Below are positions 42,687-51,894 of a stretch of DNA of 64,000 nt, in pieces. Source of the DNA: Bradyrhizobium yuanmingense (lineage in GTDB: Bacteria; Pseudomonadota; Alphaproteobacteria; Rhizobiales; Xanthobacteraceae). The DNA lies in NCBI RefSeq assembly GCF_029167105.1, contig NZ_JARFML010000016.1, positions 62,001 through 126,000 on the forward strand. Reading direction: 5' to 3'. How positions within the stretch are numbered: the first letter of the stretch is position 1; each line of letters opens with the position of its first letter. A program made the translations under genes and the position numbers. The notes beneath the pieces were generated by a model. The model was not told where the DNA came from, made no database searches, and was given only the letters and a program-made list of their open reading frames with translations.

Positions 42687-44771
42687 ATGCTTGAGGGAGC
42701 CGAGGTGCGGCTTGCCGTCGATATCGGTGGCACGTTCACCGATATCGTGCTGGACGTGGGGCGAGATCGCAAAACCCGCAAGGTCCTGACGACGCCGCAG
42801 CGCCCCGAGCAGGCAGTGCTGGACGGGATGCGCCTCATTCTCGCCGATGCACGTGCACATATCAGCGACATCGATGTCTTCATTCACGGCACCACGCTCG
42901 CGACCAATGCGATCATAGAGCGCCGCGGCGCCAAGACCGCGCTGATCGCAACGGAAGGCTTTCGCGACGTGCTCGATATCGGCACCGAGAGCCGCTACGA
43001 CCAATATGATCTCAGCATCGACAAGCCGAAGCCGCTGGCGCCGCGCAGCCTGCGCTTCACTGTGCCCGAGCGGATCGATGCGCACGGCGCCGTCCGTCTC
43101 CCGCTCGACGAGACGGCAGTGCGCGCACTCGCGCCGAAATTGCGCGAGCTCGGCGTCGAGAGCGTCGCGATCGCTTTCCTGCACTCCTACGCCAATCCCG
43201 AGCACGAGCGGCGCACTGCCGCGATCATCAGCGAGGAGATGCCCGGCATCTCCGTCACCGTGTCTTCGGCGGTGTGTCCGGAGATTCGCGAGTATGAGCG
43301 CACGTCCACTGCGGTTGCGAACGCCTATGTGCAACCGCTGATCGACGGTTATCTCGCCCGCATGGCCGACGCCCTGCAGGTCGAGCAGTTTCGCGGCGCC
43401 ATCTACCTCGTTACGTCCGGCGGCGGCGTCACCTCGATCGAGACCGCGCGGCGCTTTCCGGTGCGTCTCGTCGAATCCGGTCCGGCCGGCGGGGCGATCT
43501 TCGCGGCGCAGATCGCAGCAAGACTCGGGGAGAGCAAGGTGCTCTCCTTCGACATGGGCGGCACCACCGCAAAAATCTGCCTGATCGAGAAATTCCAGCC
43601 CGAGACCTCGCGCGTGTTCGAGGTCGATCGCGCGGCGCGCTTCCTCAAGGGCTCCGGCCTACCGGTGCGCATCCCCGTGATCGAGATGGTTGAGATTGGC
43701 GCCGGCGGCGGTTCGATCGCCCATGTCGACGCGATGAAGCGCGTCACCGTCGGCCCGGAGAGCGCCTCGTCGGAGCCGGGGCCGGCCTGCTATGGCCGCG
43801 GCGGTCAGCGCCCCGCGGTGACGGATGCCGACGTTGCGCTCGGCATGATCGATCCTGATGCCTTTGCGGCCGGAACGATCAAGCTCGATCCGGAGCTGTC
43901 GAAACAGGCGCTGCTGCGCGATGTCGGTGCGCCGCTCGGCCTGTCGGCGGAAACAGCGGCTTATGCCGTGCACGAGGTGGTCTGCGAGAACATGGCGAGC
44001 GCGGCGCGCGTGCACGCTGTCGAGCGCGGCGCGGTGGTCGGCCAGCACACGCTGATCGCTTTCGGCGGCGCCGCGCCGCTGCATGCGGCCCGTGTCGCCG
44101 AGAAGATCGGTGTCTCCCGTGTGATCGTGCCCTCAAACGCCGGCGTCGGCTCGGCGGTCGGATTTCTGGCGGCTCCCATCGCGTATGAATTGGTGCGCAG
44201 CCGTCACGTCCGGCTCGATGATTTCGATACCGCGGCGGTCTCTGACTTGCTTCAGGAGATGGCGACCGAAGCGCGCGCGCTGGTCGAGCCTGGCGCTGCC
44301 GGCGCGCCGGTGCGCGAGCGCCGCGCGGCTTTCATGCGCTATGTCGGCCAGGGCCACGAGATCACCGTCGAGCTGCCGAACCGGCGGCTGACCTCCGCCG
44401 ATCTCGCCTCCCTGCGTCAGCAGTTCGAGGCCGACTATTCGGCGATGTTCGAGCGTCCGATCCCGGGCGCGGCGATCGAGGTGTTGAGCTGGTCGGTGCT
44501 GGCGACCACCGAGGCGCGCAATCCGCCTGCCGTTGCGGCGGTCGCGCGCAAGCCTGCGGCCAAGGCGTCCGGCAGCCGAAGATTCTTCGACGGCCGGGCC
44601 GGCGAAGTGATCGAGATCCCGCTCTATCGGCGCGAGGACATGGCGCCGGGGGCGACCATCGCGGGCCCCGCGGTGATCGCGGAAGACGAAACCTCAACCT
44701 TCGTCTCCACCAGTTTCGACGCCCATATCGACGGTGCCGGCAGCATCGTCATGGAACGAAAGGCGGCCTGA
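42687..44771 (+). CDS. hyuA: hydantoinase/oxoprolinase subunit A
   Basis: A 694-aa ATP-dependent amidohydrolase subunit, ATG at 42687. The N-terminal ASKHA motif is V-D-I-G-G-T-F-T-D-I-V, with G-T-T-L-A-T-N-A (about 68-75), then R-L-V-E-S-G-P-A-G-G and F-D-M-G-G-T-T-A-K in the catalytic core, and G-H-x-I-T-V-E-L near the end. With subunit B it opens N-methylhydantoin, 5-oxoproline or related cyclic amides using ATP. The stop is 2 bp before hyuB. It is the first gene behind the sigma-54 promoter. Confidence 0.93.
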   Translation: MLEGAEVRLAVDIGGTFTDIVLDVGRDRKTRKVLTTPQRPEQAVLDGMRLILADARAHISDIDVFIHGTTLATNAIIERRGAKTALIATEGFRDVLDIGTESRYDQYDLSIDKPKPLAPRSLRFTVPERIDAHGAVRLPLDETAVRALAPKLRELGVESVAIAFLHSYANPEHERRTAAIISEEMPGISVTVSSAVCPEIREYERTSTAVANAYVQPLIDGYLARMADALQVEQFRGAIYLVTSGGGVTSIETARRFPVRLVESGPAGGAIFAAQIAARLGESKVLSFDMGGTTAKICLIEKFQPETSRVFEVDRAARFLKGSGLPVRIPVIEMVEIGAGGGSIAHVDAMKRVTVGPESASSEPGPACYGRGGQRPAVTDADVALGMIDPDAFAAGTIKLDPELSKQALLRDVGAPLGLSAETAAYAVHEVVCENMASAARVHAVERGAVVGQHTLIAFGGAAPLHAARVAEKIGVSRVIVPSNAGVGSAVGFLAAPIAYELVRSRHVRLDDFDTAAVSDLLQEMATEARALVEPGAAGAPVRERRAAFMRYVGQGHEITVELPNRRLTSADLASLRQQFEADYSAMFERPIPGAAIEVLSWSVLATTEARNPPAVAAVARKPAAKASGSRRFFDGRAGEVIEIPLYRREDMAPGATIAGPAVIAEDETSTFVSTSFDAHIDGAGSIVMERKAA

Positions 44772-44773
44772 TC

Positions 44774-46432
44774 ATGAGCAAGGCTAACGGCGCGAGCCTG
44801 ATCGACCTCCAGATCATGTGGCACCGGCTGATCGCCGTGGTGGAGGAGCAGGCCCAGGTGCTGCTTCGCACCGCCTTCAGCCCGATCGTGCGCGAATGCG
44901 GCGACCTCTCGGCCGGCGTGTTCGACCTCAAGGGGCGGATGCTGGCGCAGGCGGTGACCGGCACACCCGGCCACGTCAACTCGATGGCGGAATCGGTCAA
45001 GCACTTCATCGCTCACTTCCCGATCGAGACGATGAAGGAGGGCGATGCCTACATCACCAACGATCCCTGGATGGGGACCGGTCATCTCAACGATTTCGTC
45101 GTCACCACACCCTGCTTCAAGGACGGCAAGGTCGTCGCACTGTTCTCCTGCACCAGCCATCTCATGGACATCGGCGGCATCGGCTTCGGGCCCGATGCCA
45201 CCGACGTGTTCATGGAGGGGCTCTACATCCCCATGCTGAAGCTGATCGACCAGGGCGTCGTCAACGAGACGCTGATGGCGATGATCCGCACCAATACGCG
45301 GCTTCCGATCGATACCGAGGGCGACACCTATTCGCTCGCCGGCTGCAACGACGTCGGCTGCGAGCGCCTGGTCGAGATGATGAGCGAGTTCGGCATCGAG
45401 ACGCTCGACGAACTCGGCGACTACATCTGCGACCGCTCGCGCGAGGCGGTGCTGGCCGAGATCGCCAAGCTGCCGAAGGGCAGCTGGCGCAACACCATGG
45501 TGGTCGACGGCTATGATGCGCCGGTGACGCTGGCGGCGACGCTGACGATCTCGGATACCGGCATCCACGTCGATTTCGACGGCACCTCGGCGGCCTCGAA
45601 GTTCGGCATCAACGTGCCGCTGTCCTACACCACCGCCTACACCGTGTTCGGCCTCGGCTGCGTCGTCGCCTCGCAGATCCCGAACAATGCCGGCTCGCTT
45701 TCGCCGCTGACGGTGTCGGCGCCGGCTGGTGCCATCCTCAATGCGCCAAAGCCGGCGCCCGTGGCGTCGCGCCACGTCATCGGCCAGATGCTGCCGGACG
45801 TCGTGTTCGGCTGCCTGCGCCAGATCATTCCCGAGCGCGTGCCTGCGGAAGGCACCTCCTGCCTGTGGAATCTCAACGTGCGCGGCCAGACCCGCTCCGG
45901 GGCCGGCGGCAATTACGGGTTCTCGATGGCAGTCACCTCCAACGGCGGCACCGGTGCGCGCTTCGGCAAGGACGGGCTGTCGGCGACCGCTTACCCAAGC
46001 GGCGTGCGCGGTACACCGGTCGAGATCGCGGAGACGCAGACGCCGCTGATCTTCTGGCGCAAGGAGCTGCGTCCGGATTCCGGTGGGGCAGGGCGCACCC
46101 GCGGCGGCCTCGGCCAGATCATCGAAGTCGGCAGCGGGGTCGATGCGCCGTTCGACATCCTCGCCGCGTTCGACCGCATCGACCACCCGCCGCGCGGGCG
46201 GGACGGCGGCCAGAACGGCGAGGCCGGCTATGTCGGTCTGAAGTCCGGCAAGAAGCTGCGCGGCAAGGGCTTTCAGCAGGTGCCGCCGGACGACCGGCTG
46301 GTCGTGCTGACGCCCGGCGGTGCCGGCATTGGCGATCCCAGGAAGCGCGATCGCGCGGCCGTCAACGACGACGTCGCAAGCGGTCTCGTGTCTTCGGAGA
46401 ACGCAGTCAAGGTCTATGGATACGCGCGTTGA
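44774..46432 (+). CDS. hyuB: hydantoinase/oxoprolinase subunit B
   Basis: A 552-aa HyuB from the ATG at 44774. Characteristic parts: S-P-I-V-R-E-C-G-D-L-S-A near the N-terminus, N-D-P-W-M-G-T-G-H-L-N-D, D-F-D-G-T-S, P-E-R-V-P-A-E-G, and the C-terminal G-G-A-G-x-G-D-P. It forms the catalytic complex with HyuA in the cytoplasm. A TRAP importer follows 33 bp later on the same strand and presumably supplies the cyclic amide. Confidence 0.93.
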   Translation: MSKANGASLIDLQIMWHRLIAVVEEQAQVLLRTAFSPIVRECGDLSAGVFDLKGRMLAQAVTGTPGHVNSMAESVKHFIAHFPIETMKEGDAYITNDPWMGTGHLNDFVVTTPCFKDGKVVALFSCTSHLMDIGGIGFGPDATDVFMEGLYIPMLKLIDQGVVNETLMAMIRTNTRLPIDTEGDTYSLAGCNDVGCERLVEMMSEFGIETLDELGDYICDRSREAVLAEIAKLPKGSWRNTMVVDGYDAPVTLAATLTISDTGIHVDFDGTSAASKFGINVPLSYTTAYTVFGLGCVVASQIPNNAGSLSPLTVSAPAGAILNAPKPAPVASRHVIGQMLPDVVFGCLRQIIPERVPAEGTSCLWNLNVRGQTRSGAGGNYGFSMAVTSNGGTGARFGKDGLSATAYPSGVRGTPVEIAETQTPLIFWRKELRPDSGGAGRTRGGLGQIIEVGSGVDAPFDILAAFDRIDHPPRGRDGGQNGEAGYVGLKSGKKLRGKGFQQVPPDDRLVVLTPGGAGIGDPRKRDRAAVNDDVASGLVSSENAVKVYGYAR

Positions 46433-46465
46433 TGCATCAGCGCGCTCGGTAAACGGAGGGGAGCA

Positions 46466-47467
46466 ATGATTACGCGACGGAACTTCACTGTGGGCGCAGC
46501 GACGCTGCTCGCCGCCGGCCACATCTCGACCCGCGCCCGGGCGGCGGCGACAAGCTGGGACATGTCGACGGTCTGGCCAGACGGCAATTTCCACACCCAG
46601 AACGCGATGGCCTTCGCGGAGGAAGTGAAGAAGCAGAGCGGCGGTGCGGTCGCCATCACCGTGAAGGCCGGCGGCCAGCTCGGCTTCAAGGGGCCCGAGC
46701 ACCTGCGGGCCGTGCGCGACGGCCTCGTGCCGCTCGCCGACGTCCTCAACATCCAGCAGGTCGGCGACGAGCCCTTCATGGGCGTCGAGAGCATCCCCTT
46801 CCTCTGCGGCTCCGTGGACGAGCTCAAGGTGCTGCACAAATATGTGCGGCCCGAATATGAGAAGATCGCCGCGCGCAACAACCAGAAGATCCTCTACATC
46901 GTGCCGTGGCCGACGCAGTATCTGCATCTGAAGACGAAGGTCGCCGACGTCGAGGGTCTCAAGAACATCAAGATCCGCGTGCCCGACAAGAACGCGGTCG
47001 AGATGCTCAATGCCATCGGTATGGCGGCGGTAATGATCCCCTGGGGCGAAACGATCCCCGCACTCGCCTCCGGCGCGGTGGCCGGGGTCTCCACCTCGTC
47101 GGTGTCCGGCGTCGACGGCAAGTTCTGGGAGTTCCTGAAATACGTCTACCCGACCAACCATGTCTGGTCGTCGCAGATGCTCACCGTCAATCTCGATGCC
47201 TGGAAGGCGCTCGGCGCCGATCAACAGAAGCTGGTCGCTGACATCGCGGCGAAGATGGAGCCCGGCTTCTGGGCCAATTCGCTCAAGGCCGATGTCGACA
47301 GCCTCAACCGCCTCAAGGAAGGCGGCATGGAGGTGGTGCCGGTCTCGGACGCCATGATGAAGGACATCCGGGCCAAGACTGCGCCGCAGTTGGATGCTTT
47401 CCTCAAGCGCGTGCCGGCAGCGGACAAGCCGGTGCGGGCCTATCTCGCCGAAATCAAGCGCGGCTGA
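46466..47467 (+). CDS. TRAP transporter substrate-binding protein (DctP family)
   Basis: A 333-aa periplasmic receptor. The N-terminus M-I-T-R-R-N-F-T-V with hydrophobic run is a Tat-type signal. Family features include A-F-A-E-E-V-K-K-Q-S-G-G, the L-K-N-I-K-I-R-V-P-D-K-N segment carrying the conserved ligand-binding Arg, and E-T-I-P-A-L-A-S-G-A-V. Bound ligands usually carry a carboxylate. The neighbouring hydantoinase suggests 5-oxoproline, a hydantoin or a similar cyclic amide acid as ligand (inference). Confidence 0.9.
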   Translation: MITRRNFTVGAATLLAAGHISTRARAAATSWDMSTVWPDGNFHTQNAMAFAEEVKKQSGGAVAITVKAGGQLGFKGPEHLRAVRDGLVPLADVLNIQQVGDEPFMGVESIPFLCGSVDELKVLHKYVRPEYEKIAARNNQKILYIVPWPTQYLHLKTKVADVEGLKNIKIRVPDKNAVEMLNAIGMAAVMIPWGETIPALASGAVAGVSTSSVSGVDGKFWEFLKYVYPTNHVWSSQMLTVNLDAWKALGADQQKLVADIAAKMEPGFWANSLKADVDSLNRLKEGGMEVVPVSDAMMKDIRAKTAPQLDAFLKRVPAADKPVRAYLAEIKRG

Positions 47468-47476
47468 GGGCGCGGC

Positions 47477-48070
47477 GTGGAGAGCCTTTCGCCCGAAGCA
47501 TCGCAAAGCCTCAACGCAGCGGCGCCCGCGCCGCTGCGCATCGTCCTCGACGGCATCGATCGCCTCGGCCGGCTCGACGGCTGGATCGGCGGCTCCTGTC
47601 TCCTGATGCTGACGCTGTTGATGCTGTGCGAGGTCGCGACCCGCTTCCTCTCGAACTTCCTGCCGTTCTTCCCGCCGACCATCTCGATCGCGTGGGAATA
47701 CTCCTCCTATCTGATGGCGGCGGCCTTCACTTTCGGCGCCGCCATGACCTTGCGCGTCGGCGGCCACATCCGCGTCGTGCTGCTCCTGAAGAACGCACCC
47801 GTGCCGGTGCAGCGCGCGCTCGAGATCCTCTCGGCGGCGGCCGGCTTCGCCTTCATGGCGTTCCTGACCATGGCCATGGTGAAATTCGCCTGGAGCGCTT
47901 TCCTGCGCGGCCAGGTCTCGACCTCGAGCGACACGCCGCTGTGGTTTCCGCAAGCGATCGTCACCTTCGGCATGTTGCTGCTGACGCTGCAGTTCCTGGC
48001 GCGTGCGATCCAGGCTGCGCTCGGCCTGCCGCTGGAGGATCATCGCATGAAGGCCTCGCCCGTCGAATGA
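47477..48070 (+). CDS. TRAP transporter small permease (DctQ family)
   Basis: A 197-aa membrane protein with four predicted helices, GTG start at 47477, 9 bp after the receptor gene. The first helix runs S-C-L-L-M-L-T-L-L-M-L-C-E-V-A-T-R; W-E-Y-S-S-Y-L-M-A-A-A-F and R-V-G-G-H-I-R-V are family landmarks. It pairs with DctM in the inner membrane. Confidence 0.88.
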   Translation: MESLSPEASQSLNAAAPAPLRIVLDGIDRLGRLDGWIGGSCLLMLTLLMLCEVATRFLSNFLPFFPPTISIAWEYSSYLMAAAFTFGAAMTLRVGGHIRVVLLLKNAPVPVQRALEILSAAAGFAFMAFLTMAMVKFAWSAFLRGQVSTSSDTPLWFPQAIVTFGMLLLTLQFLARAIQAALGLPLEDHRMKASPVE

Positions 48071-48101
48071 CCGCCTTGCCCGCATCCGGATCCGAGATCG
48101 C

Positions 48102-49406
48102 ATGACCATCGAAGTCGTCGCCCTGTTCGCGATCCTGTTTGTGCTGCTGGCTTGCGGCGTCTGGATCGGCCTCACGCTTGCGCTGACCGCGACGCTGCTG
48201 CTCGCGATGTTCCGTTCGGTCCCGCTCGACAAACTGCTGCCGCAATACGCCTGGAACATCCTGACCACGCAGGAGCTGCTGGCGCTGCCGCTGTTCATCT
48301 TGATGGGCGAGTTGCTTTTCCGCACCCGCCTGTCGCGCTCGCTGTTTCAGGGATTGGCGCCCTGGGCCGGGCTGCTGCCCGGCCGCCTGCTGCATGTCAA
48401 CGTGATCGGCTGCACCATCTTCGCGGCGATCTCGGGCTCGTCGGCGGCGACGACGCAAGTGATCGGCCGCATGTCGCTCAACGAGCTGTTGCGCCGCGGT
48501 TATTCCCGCGACATCGCGATCGGCTCGCTCGCCGGCGCCGGCACGCTCGGCTTCCTGATCCCGCCCTCCAACATCATGATCATCTACGGCGTGCTCGGCG
48601 ACGTCTCGATCCTGAAGCTGTTCACGGCGGGCGTGCTGCCGGGCTTCCTGCTGGCCGTGACCTTCATGGCCTGGGTGATGCTGCATACGCGCCTCAAGCC
48701 CGCGATGGTGCCGGAGGCGGAAGCCAAGCTTTCGCAGGTGCCGTGGAGCGAGCGCTTTGCAGCACTGAAGGATCTCGCGCCGGCGCTGTTCCTGATCGCA
48801 TGCGTGCTCGGCTCGATGTATGGCGGGCTCGCAACGCCCTCGGAGGCCGCCGCGGTCGGCGTGCTCGGCGCTGGCCTGGTTGCCTGGGCGCAAGGCGCAA
48901 TGTCGCAACAGGTGATCCGCGACGTGCTGATCGGCTCGGTCGTCACTTGCTCGATGATCGCGCTGATCGTGCTGGGGGCCTCGATCCTCGGCAATGCCGC
49001 GGCCTTCCTCGGCATCCCGCAGGCGGTGGCCGCGTTCGTCAAGGGCCTCGGCCTGTCGCCCTTCATGCTGATCGTGGTGCTGATCGTCTTCTATCTCGTG
49101 CTCGGCTGTTTCCTCGACGGCTTCTCGATGATCGTGATGACGCTGCCGATCGTGCTGCCGATCGTGAAGGGAGCAGGCTTCGACGAGGTCTGGTTCGGCG
49201 TCTTCCTTGTGCTCGCCGTGGAGATGGCGCAGATCACGCCGCCGGTCGGCTTCAACCTGTTCGTCATCCAGGGGCTGACCGACGACGGTCTCGGCTATAT
49301 CGCCCGCGTCACGATGCCGTATCTCATGATCATGATCGGATTCGTGCTGCTGCTGACGCTGTGGCCGGGCATCGTCACGATTCTGCCGAAAGTGCTTTAC
49401 GGATAA
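48102..49406 (+). CDS. TRAP transporter large permease (DctM family)
   Basis: A 434-aa membrane protein with about 12-13 helices, ATG at 48102. Typical stretches: P-L-F-I-L-M-G-E-L-L-F, I-S-G-S-S-A-A-T-T, L-G-F-L-I-P-P-S-N-I-M-I-I-Y-G, and T-P-P-V-G-F-N-L-F. It drives secondary uptake with sodium or protons using the DctP receptor. Last gene of the sigma-54 operon; 323 bp of non-coding DNA follow. Confidence 0.93.
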   Translation: MTIEVVALFAILFVLLACGVWIGLTLALTATLLLAMFRSVPLDKLLPQYAWNILTTQELLALPLFILMGELLFRTRLSRSLFQGLAPWAGLLPGRLLHVNVIGCTIFAAISGSSAATTQVIGRMSLNELLRRGYSRDIAIGSLAGAGTLGFLIPPSNIMIIYGVLGDVSILKLFTAGVLPGFLLAVTFMAWVMLHTRLKPAMVPEAEAKLSQVPWSERFAALKDLAPALFLIACVLGSMYGGLATPSEAAAVGVLGAGLVAWAQGAMSQQVIRDVLIGSVVTCSMIALIVLGASILGNAAAFLGIPQAVAAFVKGLGLSPFMLIVVLIVFYLVLGCFLDGFSMIVMTLPIVLPIVKGAGFDEVWFGVFLVLAVEMAQITPPVGFNLFVIQGLTDDGLGYIARVTMPYLMIMIGFVLLLTLWPGIVTILPKVLYG

Positions 49407-49729
49407 GACGACTTGTTCCGGGATCGGCGGATCGAAAGCAAAAACGGTCAGCGCCGCTGCCGTTTCAAGTCGCCCTACATCGAATCGACTTCGGCGCGCA
49501 TTCCATATTTGCACGCCCTGTGATCCGTCGTAGAGTGTGACGGCAAGCAGAAGTACAACAGCAACCACTCCGGTGAACGTGGCTCCTGGGCGCGATGCGC
49601 CGAGGAGGGGACGTCTGTTGACGATTCGGTCCGATAGAGGACGATCGACGCACACTGAACAGCAAATACCCCTCGCAAGCCGCGTTCACGAGACGCAATC
49701 AACAAACACAAGAGCGGGAGGAAGTGCAA
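49407..49729 (+). other. intergenic region upstream of the quinoprotein operon
   Basis: These 323 bases separate the TRAP permease stop from the PQQ dehydrogenase start. They hold no recognised gene or clear terminator. A strong GGAGG ribosome binding site lies at the right end (49717-49721). Promoters for the quinoprotein operon must lie here, but no sigma-54, LexA-like or clear -35/-10 pair stands out. Confidence 0.5.
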
Positions 49730-51448
49730 ATGAGGAAGCAATGGCTCAGCTCGGTCTTGCCTGTCGTCGTCGTTGCGACGTTTGCAGCGACGGCGGCATT
49801 GGCTCAGTCCGTGGATACGGCCCGTATCGAGGCCGCCGGCCAGAACGATTGGCTCACCTATCACGGTTCGTACAAATCCCATCACTACAGCCCGCTTGCG
49901 CAGATCAATTCGAGCAATGTCGGCAATCTGAGCGTGGCGTGGATGCACATTCCTGGGCGATCGACGCGCGGCCTGCAGTCGATGCCGCTCGTCGCCGACG
50001 GCGTGCTGTACTATTCGGGCTCTTACAGCCGCGTCTTCGCGCTGAACGGGGCCAGCGGCGAGGTCATCTGGTCGTTCTTTCCGGAGCTGGATGAGGCGCT
50101 GATCAGCCGGCAGACCCACTCGCCTTACAATCGCGGCGTCGCTCTCGGCGAAGGCAAGGTCTTCGTCGGAACGATGGATGGGCGTGTCTTCGGGCTGGAC
50201 GCCAAGACCGGAAAGGTTCTCTGGGAAACCAGGCTGATCGACTCGCAGAAGCTGACGGTCGGCTTCACCGGCGCGCCGCTTTACGCCAAGGGCAGCGTGA
50301 TCATCGGCGCGCAAGGCGGCGAATGGCCGGGCCGCGGCCCGATCTTCGCGCTCGATGCCGCGACCGGAAAGAAGAAGTGGGAGTTCCTCACGGTCGCAGG
50401 CACCGAAGAGGCCATGAAGACCTGGGGCAACGAGTCCTGGCGCACCGGCGGTGGCGGCGGCTGGATGCCGGGCACCTACGATTCCGAGACCAACACCATC
50501 CTGTGGGGCACTGCGAACCCGGCGCCGCTCTACGATTGGTCGGGTCCGGACTACAAGACCCAGGGCGCGCGTCCCGGCGACAACCTCTACACGAGTTCGG
50601 TGATCGGGCTCGACATCGATACCGGCAAGCTGAAATTCTACCATCAGGAACTGCCGCACGATGCCTGGGACTTCGACAGCTCGGTCGGCGAATTCGTGAT
50701 GCTCGAGCGTGACGGCCAGAAATACGTGGTCCATCCGAACAAGGGCGGCTTCGTCTTCGTCTACGACCGCAATCTCAAAGTGAAGAACGTCTGGCGCCTG
50801 GTCGAGAACATCAACTTCGTCAAGGATATCGATCCCAAGACCGGCGCCCTGATCGGTCGCCGCGATTTCCCGGTCGGCAAGGTCACCGAACCGCCGCTGT
50901 GTCCGTTCATCGGCGGCGGCATCAGCTGGAACGCCGGCTCCTACAGCCCCAAGACCGGTCTCTATTACAAGATCGGACAGGAATGGTGCATGACGCTGGA
51001 TATCCAGAAGACGACGCCGGTCACCACGCCGCAGGTCCAGCTCAACATCGGTGCCGATTTCAAGATGGTGCCTCCTCCGGGTGGCGAGATCTACGGACAT
51101 CTCGACGCGCGCGATCCCATCACGGGCGCGAAGAAATGGGAGGTTCGCTATCCCGAGCCGCCGCTCGGAAGCGTGCTGTCGACCGCGGGCAACCTCGTCT
51201 TCGTGCCTGATTCGCGTGGCGTGCTGCACGCCTATGATGCCGAAACCGGCGCCGAGCTATGGAGGCACAACAACGGCACCGGCCATCAGGGCGGCATCGT
51301 CAGCTACTCCGTCGGCGGCAAGCAATATATCGCCGTGACGGCAGGCTTCGGCGGGATGCTGGCGGACGAATATGCGCCGAACTTCGGCGGCGTCTACAAG
51401 AGCATGCCGCGCGACGATGGCGCCTTGGTCGTCTTCAGCCTGAAATAG
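49730..51448 (+). CDS. PQQ-dependent alcohol/methanol dehydrogenase-type quinoprotein
   Basis: A 572-aa periplasmic quinoprotein, ATG at 49730 with GGAGG eight bases upstream; signal peptide ends A-L-A-Q-S. The eight-bladed propeller shows repeated W-docking motifs (A-x-D-x-x-T-G-K-x-x-W). Likely calcium or catalytic residues are Asn263 in T-A-N-P-A-P and Asp284 in R-P-G-D-N-L-Y-T-S-S. The vicinal Cys-Cys that normally precedes the N-R-G motif is replaced by Thr129-His130. It passes electrons to the cytochrome c encoded next. Substrate unknown; whether calcium or a lanthanide is used was not assigned. Confidence 0.88.
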   Translation: MRKQWLSSVLPVVVVATFAATAALAQSVDTARIEAAGQNDWLTYHGSYKSHHYSPLAQINSSNVGNLSVAWMHIPGRSTRGLQSMPLVADGVLYYSGSYSRVFALNGASGEVIWSFFPELDEALISRQTHSPYNRGVALGEGKVFVGTMDGRVFGLDAKTGKVLWETRLIDSQKLTVGFTGAPLYAKGSVIIGAQGGEWPGRGPIFALDAATGKKKWEFLTVAGTEEAMKTWGNESWRTGGGGGWMPGTYDSETNTILWGTANPAPLYDWSGPDYKTQGARPGDNLYTSSVIGLDIDTGKLKFYHQELPHDAWDFDSSVGEFVMLERDGQKYVVHPNKGGFVFVYDRNLKVKNVWRLVENINFVKDIDPKTGALIGRRDFPVGKVTEPPLCPFIGGGISWNAGSYSPKTGLYYKIGQEWCMTLDIQKTTPVTTPQVQLNIGADFKMVPPPGGEIYGHLDARDPITGAKKWEVRYPEPPLGSVLSTAGNLVFVPDSRGVLHAYDAETGAELWRHNNGTGHQGGIVSYSVGGKQYIAVTAGFGGMLADEYAPNFGGVYKSMPRDDGALVVFSLK

Positions 51449-51538
51449 TCTGCCGCAGATGTTCTGATCATGGAGCGGGCGCAAGCCCGCTCCTCGATCG
51501 ATGTCGCGGCCGCGTGACTCAGGAATGGAGCGTAGCTG

Positions 51539-51877
51539 TTGAGACTGCCTTGCAAGACGATTTTGGCGGGGCTGGGCGCCTCGTTGCTGTGGGCAGCGAT
51601 GGCCCAGGCGCAATCCGCCACACCCGCGCCGGAGAACGCGGCGTTCGAGGTCGAGCAGGTGTTCGCGGGGACTTGCGGCTTCTGTCACTCCGACGGCGGC
51701 CGGGCCCCGGGCAAGGGGCCGCAACTGATGAATTCGCCGCGCGACGACGACTATATCCGCAATCGCATCAAGCTCGGCAAGCAAGGGGCGATGCCGGCGT
51801 TCGACGGTGCCTTTACCGACGCCCAGATCGACCAGATGGTCAAGTACATCCGCGCCCTGAAACCGCGCGACGGTTGA
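51539..51877 (+). CDS. class I cytochrome c
   Basis: A 112-aa exported monohaem cytochrome, TTG start at 51539, with a signal peptide ending A-M-A-Q-A-Q. Haem motif C-G-F-C-H (46-50) and axial Met85 in G-A-M-P-A-F. It is the probable electron acceptor of the quinoprotein dehydrogenase 90 bp upstream, as in MxaG/XoxG or quinoprotein ethanol dehydrogenase partners. Confidence 0.9.
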   Translation: MRLPCKTILAGLGASLLWAAMAQAQSATPAPENAAFEVEQVFAGTCGFCHSDGGRAPGKGPQLMNSPRDDDYIRNRIKLGKQGAMPAFDGAFTDAQIDQMVKYIRALKPRDG

Positions 51878-51894
51878 ACCGCAGGGAGCGCGGA

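Noticed and set aside
44624..48325. A 1,233-codon open frame on the minus strand opposite the hydantoinase and TRAP genes
   Set aside because: It is the mirror of well-supported plus-strand genes in GC-rich DNA, has low-complexity Arg/His/Asp-rich sequence and no motif.
49730..51448. Calling the quinoprotein a lanthanide-dependent XoxF
   Set aside because: I could not place the diagnostic extra aspartate with confidence, and the missing cysteine pair suggests another branch.
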